From: Clostridia bacterium
Lineage (GTDB): Bacteria > Bacillota > Clostridia > Oscillospirales > CAG-272
Assembly (NCBI GenBank): GCA_017628755.1
Contig: JAGBYM010000008.1
Location: forward strand, 1-40,195
DNA length: 40,195 nucleotides
Reading direction: 5' to 3'
Positions 22,430 through 33,500 of this stretch are shown here, piece after piece. Every line of letters starts with the position of its first letter. Position 1 is the stretch's first letter. A model generated the notes under the pieces. The model worked only from the letters and a program-made list of their open reading frames with translations. It made no database searches and was not told where the DNA came from. The position numbers and the translations under genes were made by a program.

Positions 22430-22496
22430 GGTCAAGCATTTCCGCATCATTCACCCGCTTTACAAGTTTTATTATCTCTTTCTTGTAATCTTGCAT
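22389..22496 (-). CDS. 35-aa helical peptide antisense to repressor 3' end
   Basis: On the minus strand AAAAGGAGTGTGCGAG precedes an ATG. The frame reads M-Q-D-Y-K-K-E-I-I-K-L-V-K-R-V, then M-L-D-L-I-Y-R-L-L-K-K-H. This I-I-K-L-V plus L-x-L-I-Y-x-L-L pattern resembles very short proteins common beside repressors in Bacillota phages. Its end overlaps the repressor gene by 41 bp on the opposite strand, so its mRNA could pair with the repressor mRNA. No promoter was assigned. Confidence 0.5.
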   Translation of the reverse strand: MQDYKKEIIKLVKRVNDAEMLDLIYRLLKKHLSRS

Positions 22497-22588
22497 CTCG
22501 CACACTCCTTTTGTTCGGGGCGGGATATGTAAAGTATACAAAAAATCAAATATTTATGAAATAACAAAATAATGAAAAGGTTTGTGAT

Positions 22589-22981
22589 ATGAAACGCACT
22601 TTGAGAAGTATTTTCGCATCGTTATCAGGGATTTTGGTATTCTTCGTTATTGTATTACTGCTTGGAGCAGCAATATCGGTATTAACTTCTGTTTTATCAA
22701 AAATAAGAATATTAGAAGTTTTATTGTATTCTCCTATAGGTTCTTTGTGTTTACCCATGCCCAGTTTTTTTTCGGCATTTTTTGGTGCAAATTACGTAAT
22801 TGAGAAAATCGAAAAAGATAATTACTTACCGTATCTCATTGTTGGAATCGTACTTTTGGTGGTTTATATTCCGTCTGGAATAATCACCCTTTTGGCAAAC
22901 TCCCCATCTTTAGCCGACCTGTTTGGCATCGGTGCTGGTGTGCTTTTCATAAAATTCGCATATGACCTGAAAAACCAATAG
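22589..22981 (+). CDS. Small multi-pass membrane protein, candidate superinfection exclusion factor
   Basis: This 130-aa protein has hydrophobic segments near residues 10-35 (L-V-F-F-V-I-V-L-L-L-G-A-A-I-S-V), about 45-65, about 80-105 (L-I-V-G-I-V-L-L-V-V-Y-I) and a weaker one near the end, so three or four membrane passes. It lies between repressor and integrase on the same strand and would be expressed in the lysogen. Lysogenic membrane proteins in this place often exclude other phages, but no specific family is recognised. Its ribosome binding site is weak. Confidence 0.6.
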   Translation: MKRTLRSIFASLSGILVFFVIVLLLGAAISVLTSVLSKIRILEVLLYSPIGSLCLPMPSFFSAFFGANYVIEKIEKDNYLPYLIVGIVLLVVYIPSGIITLLANSPSLADLFGIGAGVLFIKFAYDLKNQ

Positions 22982-23010
22982 TCTTTAGAATCTTGAAAGG
23001 AGTGATGTAT

Positions 23011-23022
23011 ATGAGCAAATAA
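23011..23022 (+). other. Three-codon mini-ORF with strong ribosome binding site in integrase leader
   Basis: AAAGGAGTGATGTAT precedes ATG-AGC-AAA-TAA, a Met-Ser-Lys-stop frame. It lies just before a hairpin. It may be a leader peptide or the remnant of a deleted gene start. Confidence 0.35.
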
Positions 23023-23025
23023 AAA

Positions 23026-23056
23026 GCCCCTTATGTGAAGCGATCACATAAAGGGC
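23026..23056 (-). terminator. Strong hairpin upstream of integrase, terminator on minus strand
   Basis: TTATGTGA pairs with TCACATAA around a 5-base AGCGA loop. The stem extends through one mismatch into GCCC/GGGC. On the minus strand the stem is followed by TTTTTATTT, a proper T-run, so it likely stops transcription entering from the right. On the plus strand it is a leader hairpin without a T-run. Confidence 0.6.
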
Positions 23057-23128
23057 GGTGCAGTTTCCCCAAAATCGCAAAAGGAAGAACTTGCCTTCCT
23101 ATTATAACAAAAAAGGAAGTGATTGTCA

Positions 23129-24484
23129 ATGGATAACATTCTAAGAGTGGGTTTGATGTGTCGTGTGTCAACCGAGGAGCAAGCACTACACGGCGATTCT
23201 ATGCAAGCGCAAGAGGATTCCCTTGTCGCCTATGCAGCCGAACACCAAATGAAAATAGTCAATATCTACCGCGACGAGGGTTTTTCCGCACGAAAGCCCG
23301 TGCTTAAACGCCCAGCAATGCTTGAGCTTATCGAAGATGTAAAAGCCGGGAAAATTGATATCATCATTTTTACAAAGCTTGACAGATGGTTTAGAAATTT
23401 GGAACAGTATTATTCCGTTCAAAAGATCCTCGATAAACACGGCGTGGTATGGAAAGCCATATTAGAGGATTATAGCACCGCTTCAGCCGACGGAAGATTA
23501 AAGGTGAACATAATGCTTTCTGTTGCCGAGAACGAGGCGGACCGCACCTCAGAGCGTATCAAATTCGTATTCCAATCTAAAGTAATGCGTAAGGAAGCGA
23601 TCTTCGCAAACCACAGCACTCCCTTCGGTTACAAGGTGATTGAGATTGACGGAATAAATAGAGTTGTTAAAAACGAAGAACACAGAGAAGCCGTAGAATT
23701 CTTTTTCTCCAATGCATCGATATCATCAATAAGACAAGCCACGCTTATGACAAATGAAAAGTTCAATCTAAAACGAGATTATAAAGATTATCTGAAAATG
23801 TGCTATAACGATTTTTATACAGGAACATATAAAGGCGTTGAAAATTACTGCGAACCGTACCTAACGCCCCAGCAGTTTCAAGAGCTAAGCAAACCGAAAA
23901 CAGCAAGACAGCCACAGGGCAATAGAGTGTATCTGTTTTCCGGTCTTATCACTTGCCCCAAATGTGGTCGCAATATGGTAGCAAAGTCTAATAATCACCA
24001 TAGCAACAAAGAAATAGAATATCATTCCTATCGTTGCCCAAATTCTATCTCTAAACTTTGCAATACATCGGGTATAAGCGAGAAGCGTGTTGAAAAATAT
24101 GTTCTCGAAAACACAAGCAAGGAGCTTGAAAAATTCATCTTGAGCCACGAGGTGGCACAGTCAAAACCCAAGCAAAGATCCGACGTTGCAAAGCTTAAAG
24201 AACAGCTCCGCCGAGTGAACGTGTCATATCACGCTGGGAATATGGAAGATGCGGAATACCTTGCGGAAACAAAGCGCATTAAGACTATGATAGAGAAAGC
24301 GACCAAATTGGAAAATGCTGACTCCCCTGTTGATATCGAAGCGTTAAAAGATTTTCTCAACTCAGGCTTTGAAAAGATTTACGACTCGCTTGGCAAAGAA
24401 GAGCAGCAAAGGCTGTGGCGGTCAATCATTGACGAGCTGATTTATGACGGACACGATATTGTAGGAATCAAATTTAGAACTTAA
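23129..24484 (+). CDS. int: Large serine recombinase (phage integrase)
   Basis: ATG 23129 is preferred to TTG 23123 because GGAAGTGA is 6 bases before it, giving 451 aa. The catalytic domain starts L-R-V-G-L-M-C-R-V-S-T-E-E-Q, with nucleophile Ser14, and continues D-E-G-F-S-A-R and F-T-K-L-D-R-W-F-R-N. The recombinase domain carries a zinc ribbon (C-P-K-C-G-R-N, later C-P-N and C-N-T-S-G) and a coiled coil near residues 340-400. It would insert the phage genome into the host at a specific site and, with a directionality factor, excise it. No such factor was identified here. Confidence 0.93.
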   Translation: MDNILRVGLMCRVSTEEQALHGDSMQAQEDSLVAYAAEHQMKIVNIYRDEGFSARKPVLKRPAMLELIEDVKAGKIDIIIFTKLDRWFRNLEQYYSVQKILDKHGVVWKAILEDYSTASADGRLKVNIMLSVAENEADRTSERIKFVFQSKVMRKEAIFANHSTPFGYKVIEIDGINRVVKNEEHREAVEFFFSNASISSIRQATLMTNEKFNLKRDYKDYLKMCYNDFYTGTYKGVENYCEPYLTPQQFQELSKPKTARQPQGNRVYLFSGLITCPKCGRNMVAKSNNHHSNKEIEYHSYRCPNSISKLCNTSGISEKRVEKYVLENTSKELEKFILSHEVAQSKPKQRSDVAKLKEQLRRVNVSYHAGNMEDAEYLAETKRIKTMIEKATKLENADSPVDIEALKDFLNSGFEKIYDSLGKEEQQRLWRSIIDELIYDGHDIVGIKFRT

Positions 24485-24506
24485 TTTTTTTTGCTCATTA
24501 TGGGTA

Positions 24507-24528
24507 CTAACGAGGGGTAACCCGTTAG
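24507..24528. other. attP: Candidate attP dyad next to integrase
   Basis: CTAACG (24507-24512) and CGTTAG (24523-24528) form an inverted repeat in the short gap between the integrase stop and the giant gene stop. Large serine integrases usually keep attP beside their own gene, and attP sites have imperfect dyad symmetry. The leader region 22982-23128 is an alternative place. Confidence 0.28.
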
Positions 24529-24554
24529 ACACACCCCACATTAATACCAACAGT

Positions 24555-24580
24555 AAAGCCCCCTAATTAAAGGGGGCTTT
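24555..24580 (+). terminator. Rho-independent terminator between convergent integrase and giant gene
   Basis: AAAGCCCCCT and AGGGGGCTTT form a perfect 10-bp stem with a 6-base AATTAA loop. On the plus strand TTGTTTT follows, as for a normal terminator of the integrase transcript. It may also act weakly on the late transcript arriving from the other side. Confidence 0.88.
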
Positions 24581-24584
24581 TGTT

Positions 24585-27500
24585 TTACTTGCCGAAATAG
24601 GCAATATAATCGGGATCGTCTTTCACGCTCTCGTATTCTATGCCAAGCAAGAATAAATATTCCTTGTAGCTATTGCACACAGAATTGAGATATCTTTCTA
24701 TTTTCTCTCTGCGTGAGCCGTTAATCGATTTTCCGTCTTGGTCTTTGTCAGCTTTGATATTATCCATTTCGACCGTTGCCGTTATATACAGCTTCGTATT
24801 GATGCCGAACTGTTCAGCTTCAATAGAATCCTCGTCCTCGTAGGTCGGAGCGCCTATACGCTGTAACGTGCGTTCAAGCGCTCTTTCCCTTGCGACGTTT
24901 TTAGCCGCCGTCAATATCTCAGCCTTGTCATCCGTTGACATATTGCTCGACATTGTTTCCTCTACTATTTCCCAATAGAGTCTTAAATAGTCGGTCTGAT
25001 ACTCAACGTACTGCACGTCTGAAAGATCGTGTTTTTCGCCTTTGCCGTCTTTTACTTCGCCTTGCATTACAGAAGGTAGATACTCCGTACTGCCCGTTTC
25101 AATACAAACGGCTTCAACGGCTTTCTGCCACTCCGTCTTGTACTCTCCGTCAATGCCCTTTTGATACTCTCGTATCATATCCAGCACGAGCTGGCGTGTA
25201 CCCCTTGCCGCAGTAGACTTGGAATCTTCTTTAGCCTTGCCGTAATACGTTCCGTAGAACTCGGTCATAAAGCTGTCCCATTTTGCCGCTATCGCCTTTT
25301 CCGTGTTATTGGGGTCGCTGTTCTTTGCCCGTTCGGTCGTATCCGCACGGTCATAAAGCCAATTCACGAGATCGGTGGAGTATTGGTTGTCTTTTACGTA
25401 GGTGTTGCCAACACCGAGAGTCCAATCTCGATTTTTCTCGCCGACGGGGAATAATGCTTTTTGAGTTTTTTGGAAACCACCAAACCACTGTTGAAGGACG
25501 TAGTCAACCTTTTCAGGACTCCAACCGAACGCTTGACCGAGCCAATACGCGATTTTGCTTGTTCGGTCTGTGTATTGGAATTTCGACTCAAGGTTTTGCA
25601 AGCCGCTCGCCACAATCGGTCTACCCAAGAAGTCGCGGTTAGCCGCAAGAGCAACAAAAGCCCCGAGCAAAGCCACGCTACTTGGTATATTATTTCCAAT
25701 TGCTACATCTGCGCCCAGCATAGGTATTTGTGCCAAATCGTTAATGATCGGAGGGAGGAAGTTTTCCGATGCATAGGTGTAAAACTCGTCAAATGCGTGA
25801 TCGTTTTCACCGATTACATATTCCAAACAACGTTCAAAGAATGAACTTAATACGCCTATTTCTCTCGGCTTAGGTGTGGCAAAATATTTGCCATCACCAA
25901 TAGGAAATACCCAATAACTATTTTTTGTGTAGGTCGAAAGCTGTTCGTAATCTTCTTCTTTTTCATCGTCGCTATAGTTAATAACGTGATGTATTATGGC
26001 GAGTGCGGCATTAACCGCCACATAAGATATTACACGCCCTCTGATCGCTTTTTTGCGTTCGGGTTTTCCCGCAAGCTCCTCCACGGTTATCCAACGACGG
26101 AACTTGTCAAGTCCCTGCACGCTTGCGTTGAAGAAAGGCACACCCATATTTACAAATTGGGACAATTCGCCACCTCTGCGGAAGTTGGTCGTTACATCCA
26201 TAGCTTCATAAAAAGCTTCTTGCGGCGTCATACCCGCTTCTCGCATCATCTTGTAAGTCGCAAATCTCGGTCCCGCTTCTATCAAGTCGGAGGCATAGCC
26301 GAGTAATTCAATGGGATTGGCATACTTTGCGGCTTTTTTCAGCTTCTTATCGCTCATTTGGCGAGCCAATTCCTTACGCATATCCCTTGTAAGTTTACGG
26401 TCTGCGGTGTATGCTGACGTTTTACCGCCGCCCATCGCAAGGAACTCCTTGTATAAGGGACTGGCACTATCGACTTTGAATTTGTTTAGATATGCCGAGC
26501 CTACGCCCTTTGCCATATGGATAACGTTTTTGTCCTTTGAGTAAGTGTAGAACGTGGCAAAGTCGCGAGGAAGGTTTGAGAATAGCGACCAACCGAGGTT
26601 TAGTCCTGTGGCGGTAGCCGTTACAAATCGCGTTGCAACAGCAAAAGCATACAAAACAGCATTCATTGTTTTAGGCGAAAGGCTCGTCAAGCTCTTAAAC
26701 AACTGAGGGTCGTTAATCTTCCAAGCCTGCGGCGTGCCGTTTTTCAATACCGTAATAACGGTATCTTTCGCGTGTCCTCTGCCGTACTGGAACAAGATAT
26801 CGTCAAGGTTGTTTACAACGCCCTCGGCTTTCTCCTTGCTCTTTTCGTCGAGGTCGCTTTCTTCGAGCCAATTGGTCAACTGATCTTTAACGCCTGTCAT
26901 ATCCATTTTTGCAACGGACAAAGGCATAGGCACTTTTTCAAGGATCGTGGCATCTGCACCGAGCTTTTCCGCGCTGTCGGCAATGGCAAGCATTACGTTG
27001 TTTCTCACGCCCGCATTTACCATTTTAACGATATTGTCTATAAGGTTATCTACGGGGTTGTAAATATCCTGTCCACCGCCCTTTGCCTTTTTAACGGTGC
27101 TGTTTTGGTTTGCAAAACCTCTCTTTGCTCCGTAATTGTTCTTGCCTTTTTCAACCGCACGATTGAACGGAACGTAGTATTCCCAGCGCTTTCCCCAGCT
27201 TTCAAGCATCGATGCAGAGATCAGTCCCGTATTGACGCCCCACGTCTTATAGAATTTCTTAATAAAGTCGTAAAGCCTTTCCGACACTTCCGCAAACTGA
27301 GGATACTGCGTTTCAAGCTCTGCTTGTCGGCGCTCCATAAATGCCGTGCTGTTCTTCCTATCGTCCGCGAATACTCGCATACCCTCTTTGAGTCGTTCGG
27401 GACCGTGCTTTACCACAAGGTATTCACCGAACAAACGATATTCTTCTTTATTGTTCAGATCTATGCCGTGTAGAACGGTTTTCAGTCCGGCAGAAACATA

Positions 27501-30500
27501 TTGTCCGTTTTTGTCGGTCAAATCGCCTGTGATAATCTGTCCCGCCATTGCATCGGAATACGCCGCGTTGCTCGCAAGCATATAGGCGTTGCTTCCCGTA
27601 GCTCTGTCAAAGAGTCTGATAGAGTGAATGCGATCAACCGTTGTCTGATATATGGCGCTTGCCGTGTCCTCCAGCTTTTCCACGGGAGTACGCAGGTCAA
27701 TACCGCCCTCCTCGCGGAGTCTGATAGAGCTTGTCGCTGTGTCCGCATCAAGAGAATAGTATGCATTCACATCGTCTGCGAGCTGTTCAAATCTTGCAAG
27801 GTCTTTAGCTGTGAAGCATTTGAGGAAGAAGTCAGTAAACAACGGATAGTCAATAGCTGCCGTCTCGCGGTTTTGCAAGAAACGTCTGATATACTCCGCT
27901 ACACCCTCGCGTATCAACTGCTCGTCGCTGTATTTCTCCGTAGCTACTGCCTCAAGGTGAGACTTAAGCTCCGTTGTCATTTCTTCGGTCAACTGCTCCT
28001 TAATGCCGAATGTTCTCTCAAAGTGATGTCCCAACTCGTGAGAAACAACGGGAAGGTTGTTAGCGATCTTCGTCTTTATGCCGCCGCTCTTAACGTCATA
28101 CTGACCGAGAACGCCCTTTCCGCGAATATGACCCGTAGTAATGTTGATACCGAAGTCGTGTTCGATTTCCGCAATGATCATGGACAAGCTCTTAGGCTTC
28201 TTGTTTTCGCCCACGCGAGACGTTGACCACATAGAATCGGGTTCAGCTTCGCCCTCGATAAAGGAGTCTGTATCATCATCCTCCTCGCCCACAACAACCT
28301 CACTCATATCAACCTCGGAAACGTTAATGCCGAGCTGTGTGTCGATATCGTTCAGTTTTGTCTGCAATTCGTCAAGCGCTTTTGCTTGCGGAAATTCTGC
28401 TTCAACTTCCTTTTTCAAGGTTTCGATTTCGGACTTGTAATTCTTTGCTGAAGCTTTTGCCGTTTCAAGTCCGCTCGGTATCTTTTCTACAGCATTGATA
28501 ATTCTCGTAATGTTACCAAGTGAGCTTTCGCCGCCGTCAACGACGTATTCTCTTGCGCCCTTGATAATATACTGTGTGCCTTTGGCTATGGTAGAGCTAT
28601 AGTACAGATCAAGCCCTTTATAACTACCCACCAACACTCTTGAGCCGTTTCGGGGAGCTTTGCTGATTGCTTTTTCAAGAGCTTTTGCAGCCTCTGCCCT
28701 CTCGGTAAACTTTGTTTTTCCGAAAGTTATTTCAAAGTCCTTTGTTTCGTTGGCAGAGATAGTTTTAATATCGGCTTCCGTGTCTGCGATTGTCTGCTCG
28801 ATCTTGCTTATTGTAGCGGGCAAGCGAGCCAATCTGTCTTTCATATCAAGCTTATCGGTATTGAATTTGTTACGGAGTGATTTGAGCTTATTCAGCTTAT
28901 CTTCAATCTCTATCTTTTCAAGCAATAAGGGGTTGCCCGATGCGATCGCTTTTGCTTCTCTCGCTGTAAGCTGGAAGTCGCTCATTTCTTCAAGCTCCTC
29001 AACCGTACCGCCCGACAACGCTTGATTGATAAACGCCGCTTTTCTCTCCTGCATCTGCCATTGATAGCTGTCGTAGGATTTTTCCTGTATGTAACGATAA
29101 ATGCGAATGTCTTTGTTCTCGTTGCCAAAACGGATAATTCTACCTTCTCGCTGTTCAATGTCTGACGGTCTGTAAGGTACGGTCATATGGTGCAACGCAA
29201 CAGCCTTGTTCTGTGCGTTCATACCCTCGCCCATTACAGCCGTAGAGCCTATAAGCACTCTTATTTCGCCCGTGTTTACTCTCGCGCTCAGCTCGGCTTT
29301 GTCCTCAAAGTCCTGTGCTACCGCGATTTCCTCTCTCGGAATACCGCCCGCAACAAGTCTATTGATCAAATCGCCGTAAACGTGGAGATTATATTTTTTG
29401 CCCGGATCTTCTCTTACACCTACGTCGCAGAATACAAACTGTGTGCCTTTTCGGTCATTGCTGTCGTTGTACTCCTTAATAACCTTTTCCGCAACTCGCA
29501 CTATTCTGCTGTTGGGTAAATTCAGCTCGTCTCTTGTGTACTTGCCGCCGAAATAAGACTCAACAAAGCGGAGATCCACCGCCGCCATTTGTCCCGCCGT
29601 CGTTACCTCAAGCATATTGTGCTGTGCGTTCTGCCCGCTACGTCTGATTTCGTCAATCATTTCATCAACAATATCAAGGAACTCCTCTTGAATATCGTTC
29701 GATTCGTTGATAACGTCAATTCTTTCGGCTTTCGGCAACTCTTGAATAACGTCGCCTGTCTTGAGAATGTCAGCCATTCGTCTGAACTGCTCAACCATTT
29801 GGGCAACGTTCTTGAATTTGGAGAATCGCTCTTTCATTCTAAACTTTCTGCCCGACGGGTCTACCTCTGCTTGGTTGACAATAGAGCCAAACATAGAAGC
29901 CCACGCATCAAACGATGCTATTCCCGAATCTGCCAATATGTCGGGTCTTAAGAACCTTATCATATTGTAGATTTCTGACATCGAGTTTGTAATAGGCGTT
30001 GCTGTGCCGAATGTAATTCTGCCGTTATTTCTGTTCAGATAGTCGGTTATCATAAACATATTTTCGGCGCGGCTTGCTCTCGTTTTGTTGTTGCTCTGAT
30101 TTACGGAAACGCCCGCAACTCTACTGAGCTTTGAATAGAACGGCAAGTTTTTGAAATTGTGAGCTTCATCGACAAACAAGCTGTCAACGCCAAGCTCCTC
30201 AAAAGTGTTGCCTATGTCCTTTGCGGACTCGGTGATCGCCTTTAGCTTTTCTTCAAGGCGTTTCTTTTGTGTTTCAAGCTGTCGGATAAATCTGCTGTCA
30301 ACGTTCTTTCCGCTGTCTTGCTGTGCCATTATCATAACTTCCTCAAGCTCTGCAAGCTGATTGGTTACAAACGCTGTCTTTGTGTCGTCCGACACGTCAA
30401 GCATACCGAAAGAAGAATGAGGAATAACAACTATATCAAAGTCATTCGCCGCAACTTGAGCATAGAAACGCTGTCTCTGAGAAGCGTTCGCGCCCTTTTC

Positions 30501-33500
30501 AAGCATAATAACCTTTGCCGAAGGATACATTTTCAGAATGTCGTTTCTGAAGTCAGCAACCTTGTGGTTAGGAACAACCATCATATTTTTCTTGGCTATT
30601 CCCATTCGCTTAAGCTCCATAGCTATAGCGATCATTTCAGCGGTTTTACCCGTACCAACGCCGTGAGCGAGGAGAGTATTGCCGTTGAATATAGCTCTTG
30701 CTACTGCTCGCTTTTGGTAGTCTCGGAGCTTGAATGTGTCTGTAAGTCCGTCAAAAGTAAGATATTTTGAAAGCTCGGAAAAGTCCATATTTCTATGAGA
30801 GTTAAATTTCTCATTGAAAGTGGTTACCAATTCCTGTCTGCGTTTAGCATCCTTAAAGCACCATTCCTCAAACGCCGCCTTAATGTCCTCCGCTTTCTGC
30901 TGCGCGGCTCTTGTCTCGCCAACAAGCACAACGCCTTCGCTATCCTTAACGACGATTTTACGCATATTAAGAGCTTTTTCGGCAAGCTTTATAGCATCTA
31001 TATACTTTGTGCCGTATTTGTGGGTCATAAGGGTAGTATCGCCCCACGTATCGCCCGATATGGTCCAAGTACCCGTCGTTGGGTCGTAGCTTACTGTAGG
31101 CTTGCGGTAGAGGTGGAGTGTTTCCGACAAGAAGTCAGCAACGTAGTTAGACGAGATCCACGGAGAGCCAAACTGCGGTGTGATGTTCTTCGCGGGAATA
31201 TCCTCGGGCATAACGTCTTTGAGCATCTGCTCGTTTTTCTCAAAGCCTTTTTTGCCCTTAACCGCTTCGTATTTTTCGCGGACGTTGCCCGATAAATAAA
31301 CCTCGTTAAGCTCGTACGTTCCGTCGGGAGTAAATACGATCCTGTCCTCTAACTGCTTGATTACCTCAGGAGCGGACAAGCCTGTAAGTTCGGATATTCG
31401 TCCTATGCTCACACCGCCCGATTCACCGATTGAAATACTCAAAGCATCGAGTGCGCTGTCAGCCTTTTTCGGCTTTCTCTTGCCGAGTGTGTCCTTTGTG
31501 AACATTTCGGACTTGATGATTGATTTTGTCTTGGTGTCGTACACTTCAAGTCCCGACAGCTTAACAAAATCGTTGTCAGCAGAAAGAACCTTTTTGTTCT
31601 TCTCCAAAGTGCCGTACTTCTTAACAAAGCCGTCGTAGCGAGTGTTAAGCTCTTTTCTGCGGCTCTCAATCACATCTACCCCTGCATCTGCCAAAGTGCT
31701 GTCAATAAGAGCTTGGTATGCCGTATTAAGCTGGATATATGCCTTTGCAACGTCGGCACTTTTGCCACTCAACTGCTTTACGTCGCCCGTCTGTGCGTCG
31801 ATGTACTCAACTGTTCCGTTTTCCTTTACAGTAAAGGTCTGCACAGCCGCAGTATTCTCCGTAACGTCAACACTTCCAACCGTCTGCGCTCCACTTAATA
31901 AGCCTTTGGGGAGCTTCTTTATCGCTTTGGCAAGCTGTTCAGCTACATCTCCTGTCGCTTTTACGTCAAGATCGTACTTTTTACTGAGGTAATTCCACTT
32001 CTCCGTAAGCTGTCCGATAATGTTTTCGGGGTGATTTACAAAGTATTCGTTGATAGAAAAGTCCTCGCCCCTAACATCCACGGTACCCAAGTTTGTAAAT
32101 CTTTCACCGCCCGGGGTTGTAGACTTCTGCATAATGATAAGGTCGGTCACAACGTTTGCACTCGCACTCTTGGTAAATACGCTTGAAGGCAAACGATAAG
32201 CCGCTATGAGTTTGCCTTGTCTTGCAAGCTCTGCCCTCGTTCTTTGGTCAATCTTGTCAAGCGTTCCGCGTGATGTTAAGAACACCATTACGCCGCCGTC
32301 GTTCAGCTTGTCCATAGCTTTAACGAAGAAATAGTCGTGTATCAAGTATTTGTTGTTCTTGTACTTATACTTAACCTCGCCAAAGGGAACGTTACCGATA
32401 ATAAGATCAAACGCACCGTCCTTGTATGCCACGTCTTGGAATGGCGATATTTCGATTTTCGCACTCGGGTACAAATGTTGTGCAATTCTTCCCGATATGG
32501 TGTCTATCTCTACGCCAAACAAAGAGGAATTGCCCTTGATTGACTTTGGCATTCTTCCGAAGAAGTTACCAACACCCATTGACGGCTCAAGAATATTGCC
32601 GCCCTCAAAGCCCAAATGTTCAAGCGCTTTATACACTCCGTCAATAATGTTTGTCGGTGTAAAATAAGCGTCGTTTACTGTGCTCTGTGCGGCAGAGATT
32701 TCCTCTGCGGTCATTATCTCTTTGAGCTGATCTCTATAACGCCAAAATGCGTTTGCAAGACCGCCCCAGCCCTTAAACCTTGCGAGTATACCCTGCTGTG
32801 CTTTCGTGGGCGCTTTGCCGCTTTTTTCAAGCTCCTGTAATACTTTAATAGCGGCAAGGTTGTCGTCAATGCTCGGTGCTTTGGTGTCAAGCTCCTCGGC
32901 TACCGCCTTTGTGATAGAAAAGTCTTTCGCTTTTAACTCATCGACATTATCATTTCCACGAGTTCCGACTCCGCTATCTCCATTGCCGTTGTCTGATTCT
33001 CGTACTCCGTTGTCGTTACTTCCGCTGTTGTCTGATCTTTCGGCAGACGATCCCGCTTCAGAACTTTGTACATTCCTTCCATTCTCGCCAGTGCCATTTT
33101 CGCCAAGCTGTCTATCCTCTGCTCCAACGTTCCGTTCTTCTTCAGCTTTCGGTACAGACTCGGATTGTCGTACTTCATTATCGTTGTTGCTTTCTCCGCC
33201 CAATATTCCTTTGTGAACATCGTTTATTTCTCCTTTGTTTGAAAAGTTCTTACGTTCTGCCTTAAACTGCTCGTGTATGGCTGAAAGCTCTTTGATATAC
33301 TCGTCAAAGTTATTAAAAGCATCAGGAATCCAGCCGTAATCATATTCAGCACTTTCGATAATTCCGCCTTTCCAAAGACCGTACACAAAAGCATTAAGTT
33401 CATCCAAGTACTTGATACTCTGTTCCTCGTCCAAACTCCCCAAGTCTAAAAGATTAATTTTTGTGTGTTCGTAGAGTTTATCATCAAGGCGTGCAGCTTC

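Noticed and set aside
26772-28226. Overlapping plus-strand frames of 233 and 241 aa opposite the giant gene
   Set aside because: Cys-rich antisense shadows covering conserved coding regions; no ribosome binding site was noted.
31439-31669. 76-aa minus-strand frame inside the giant gene
   Set aside because: Ser/Thr/Arg-rich shadow composition, no ribosome binding site noted, and it lies over a folded region and not a linker.
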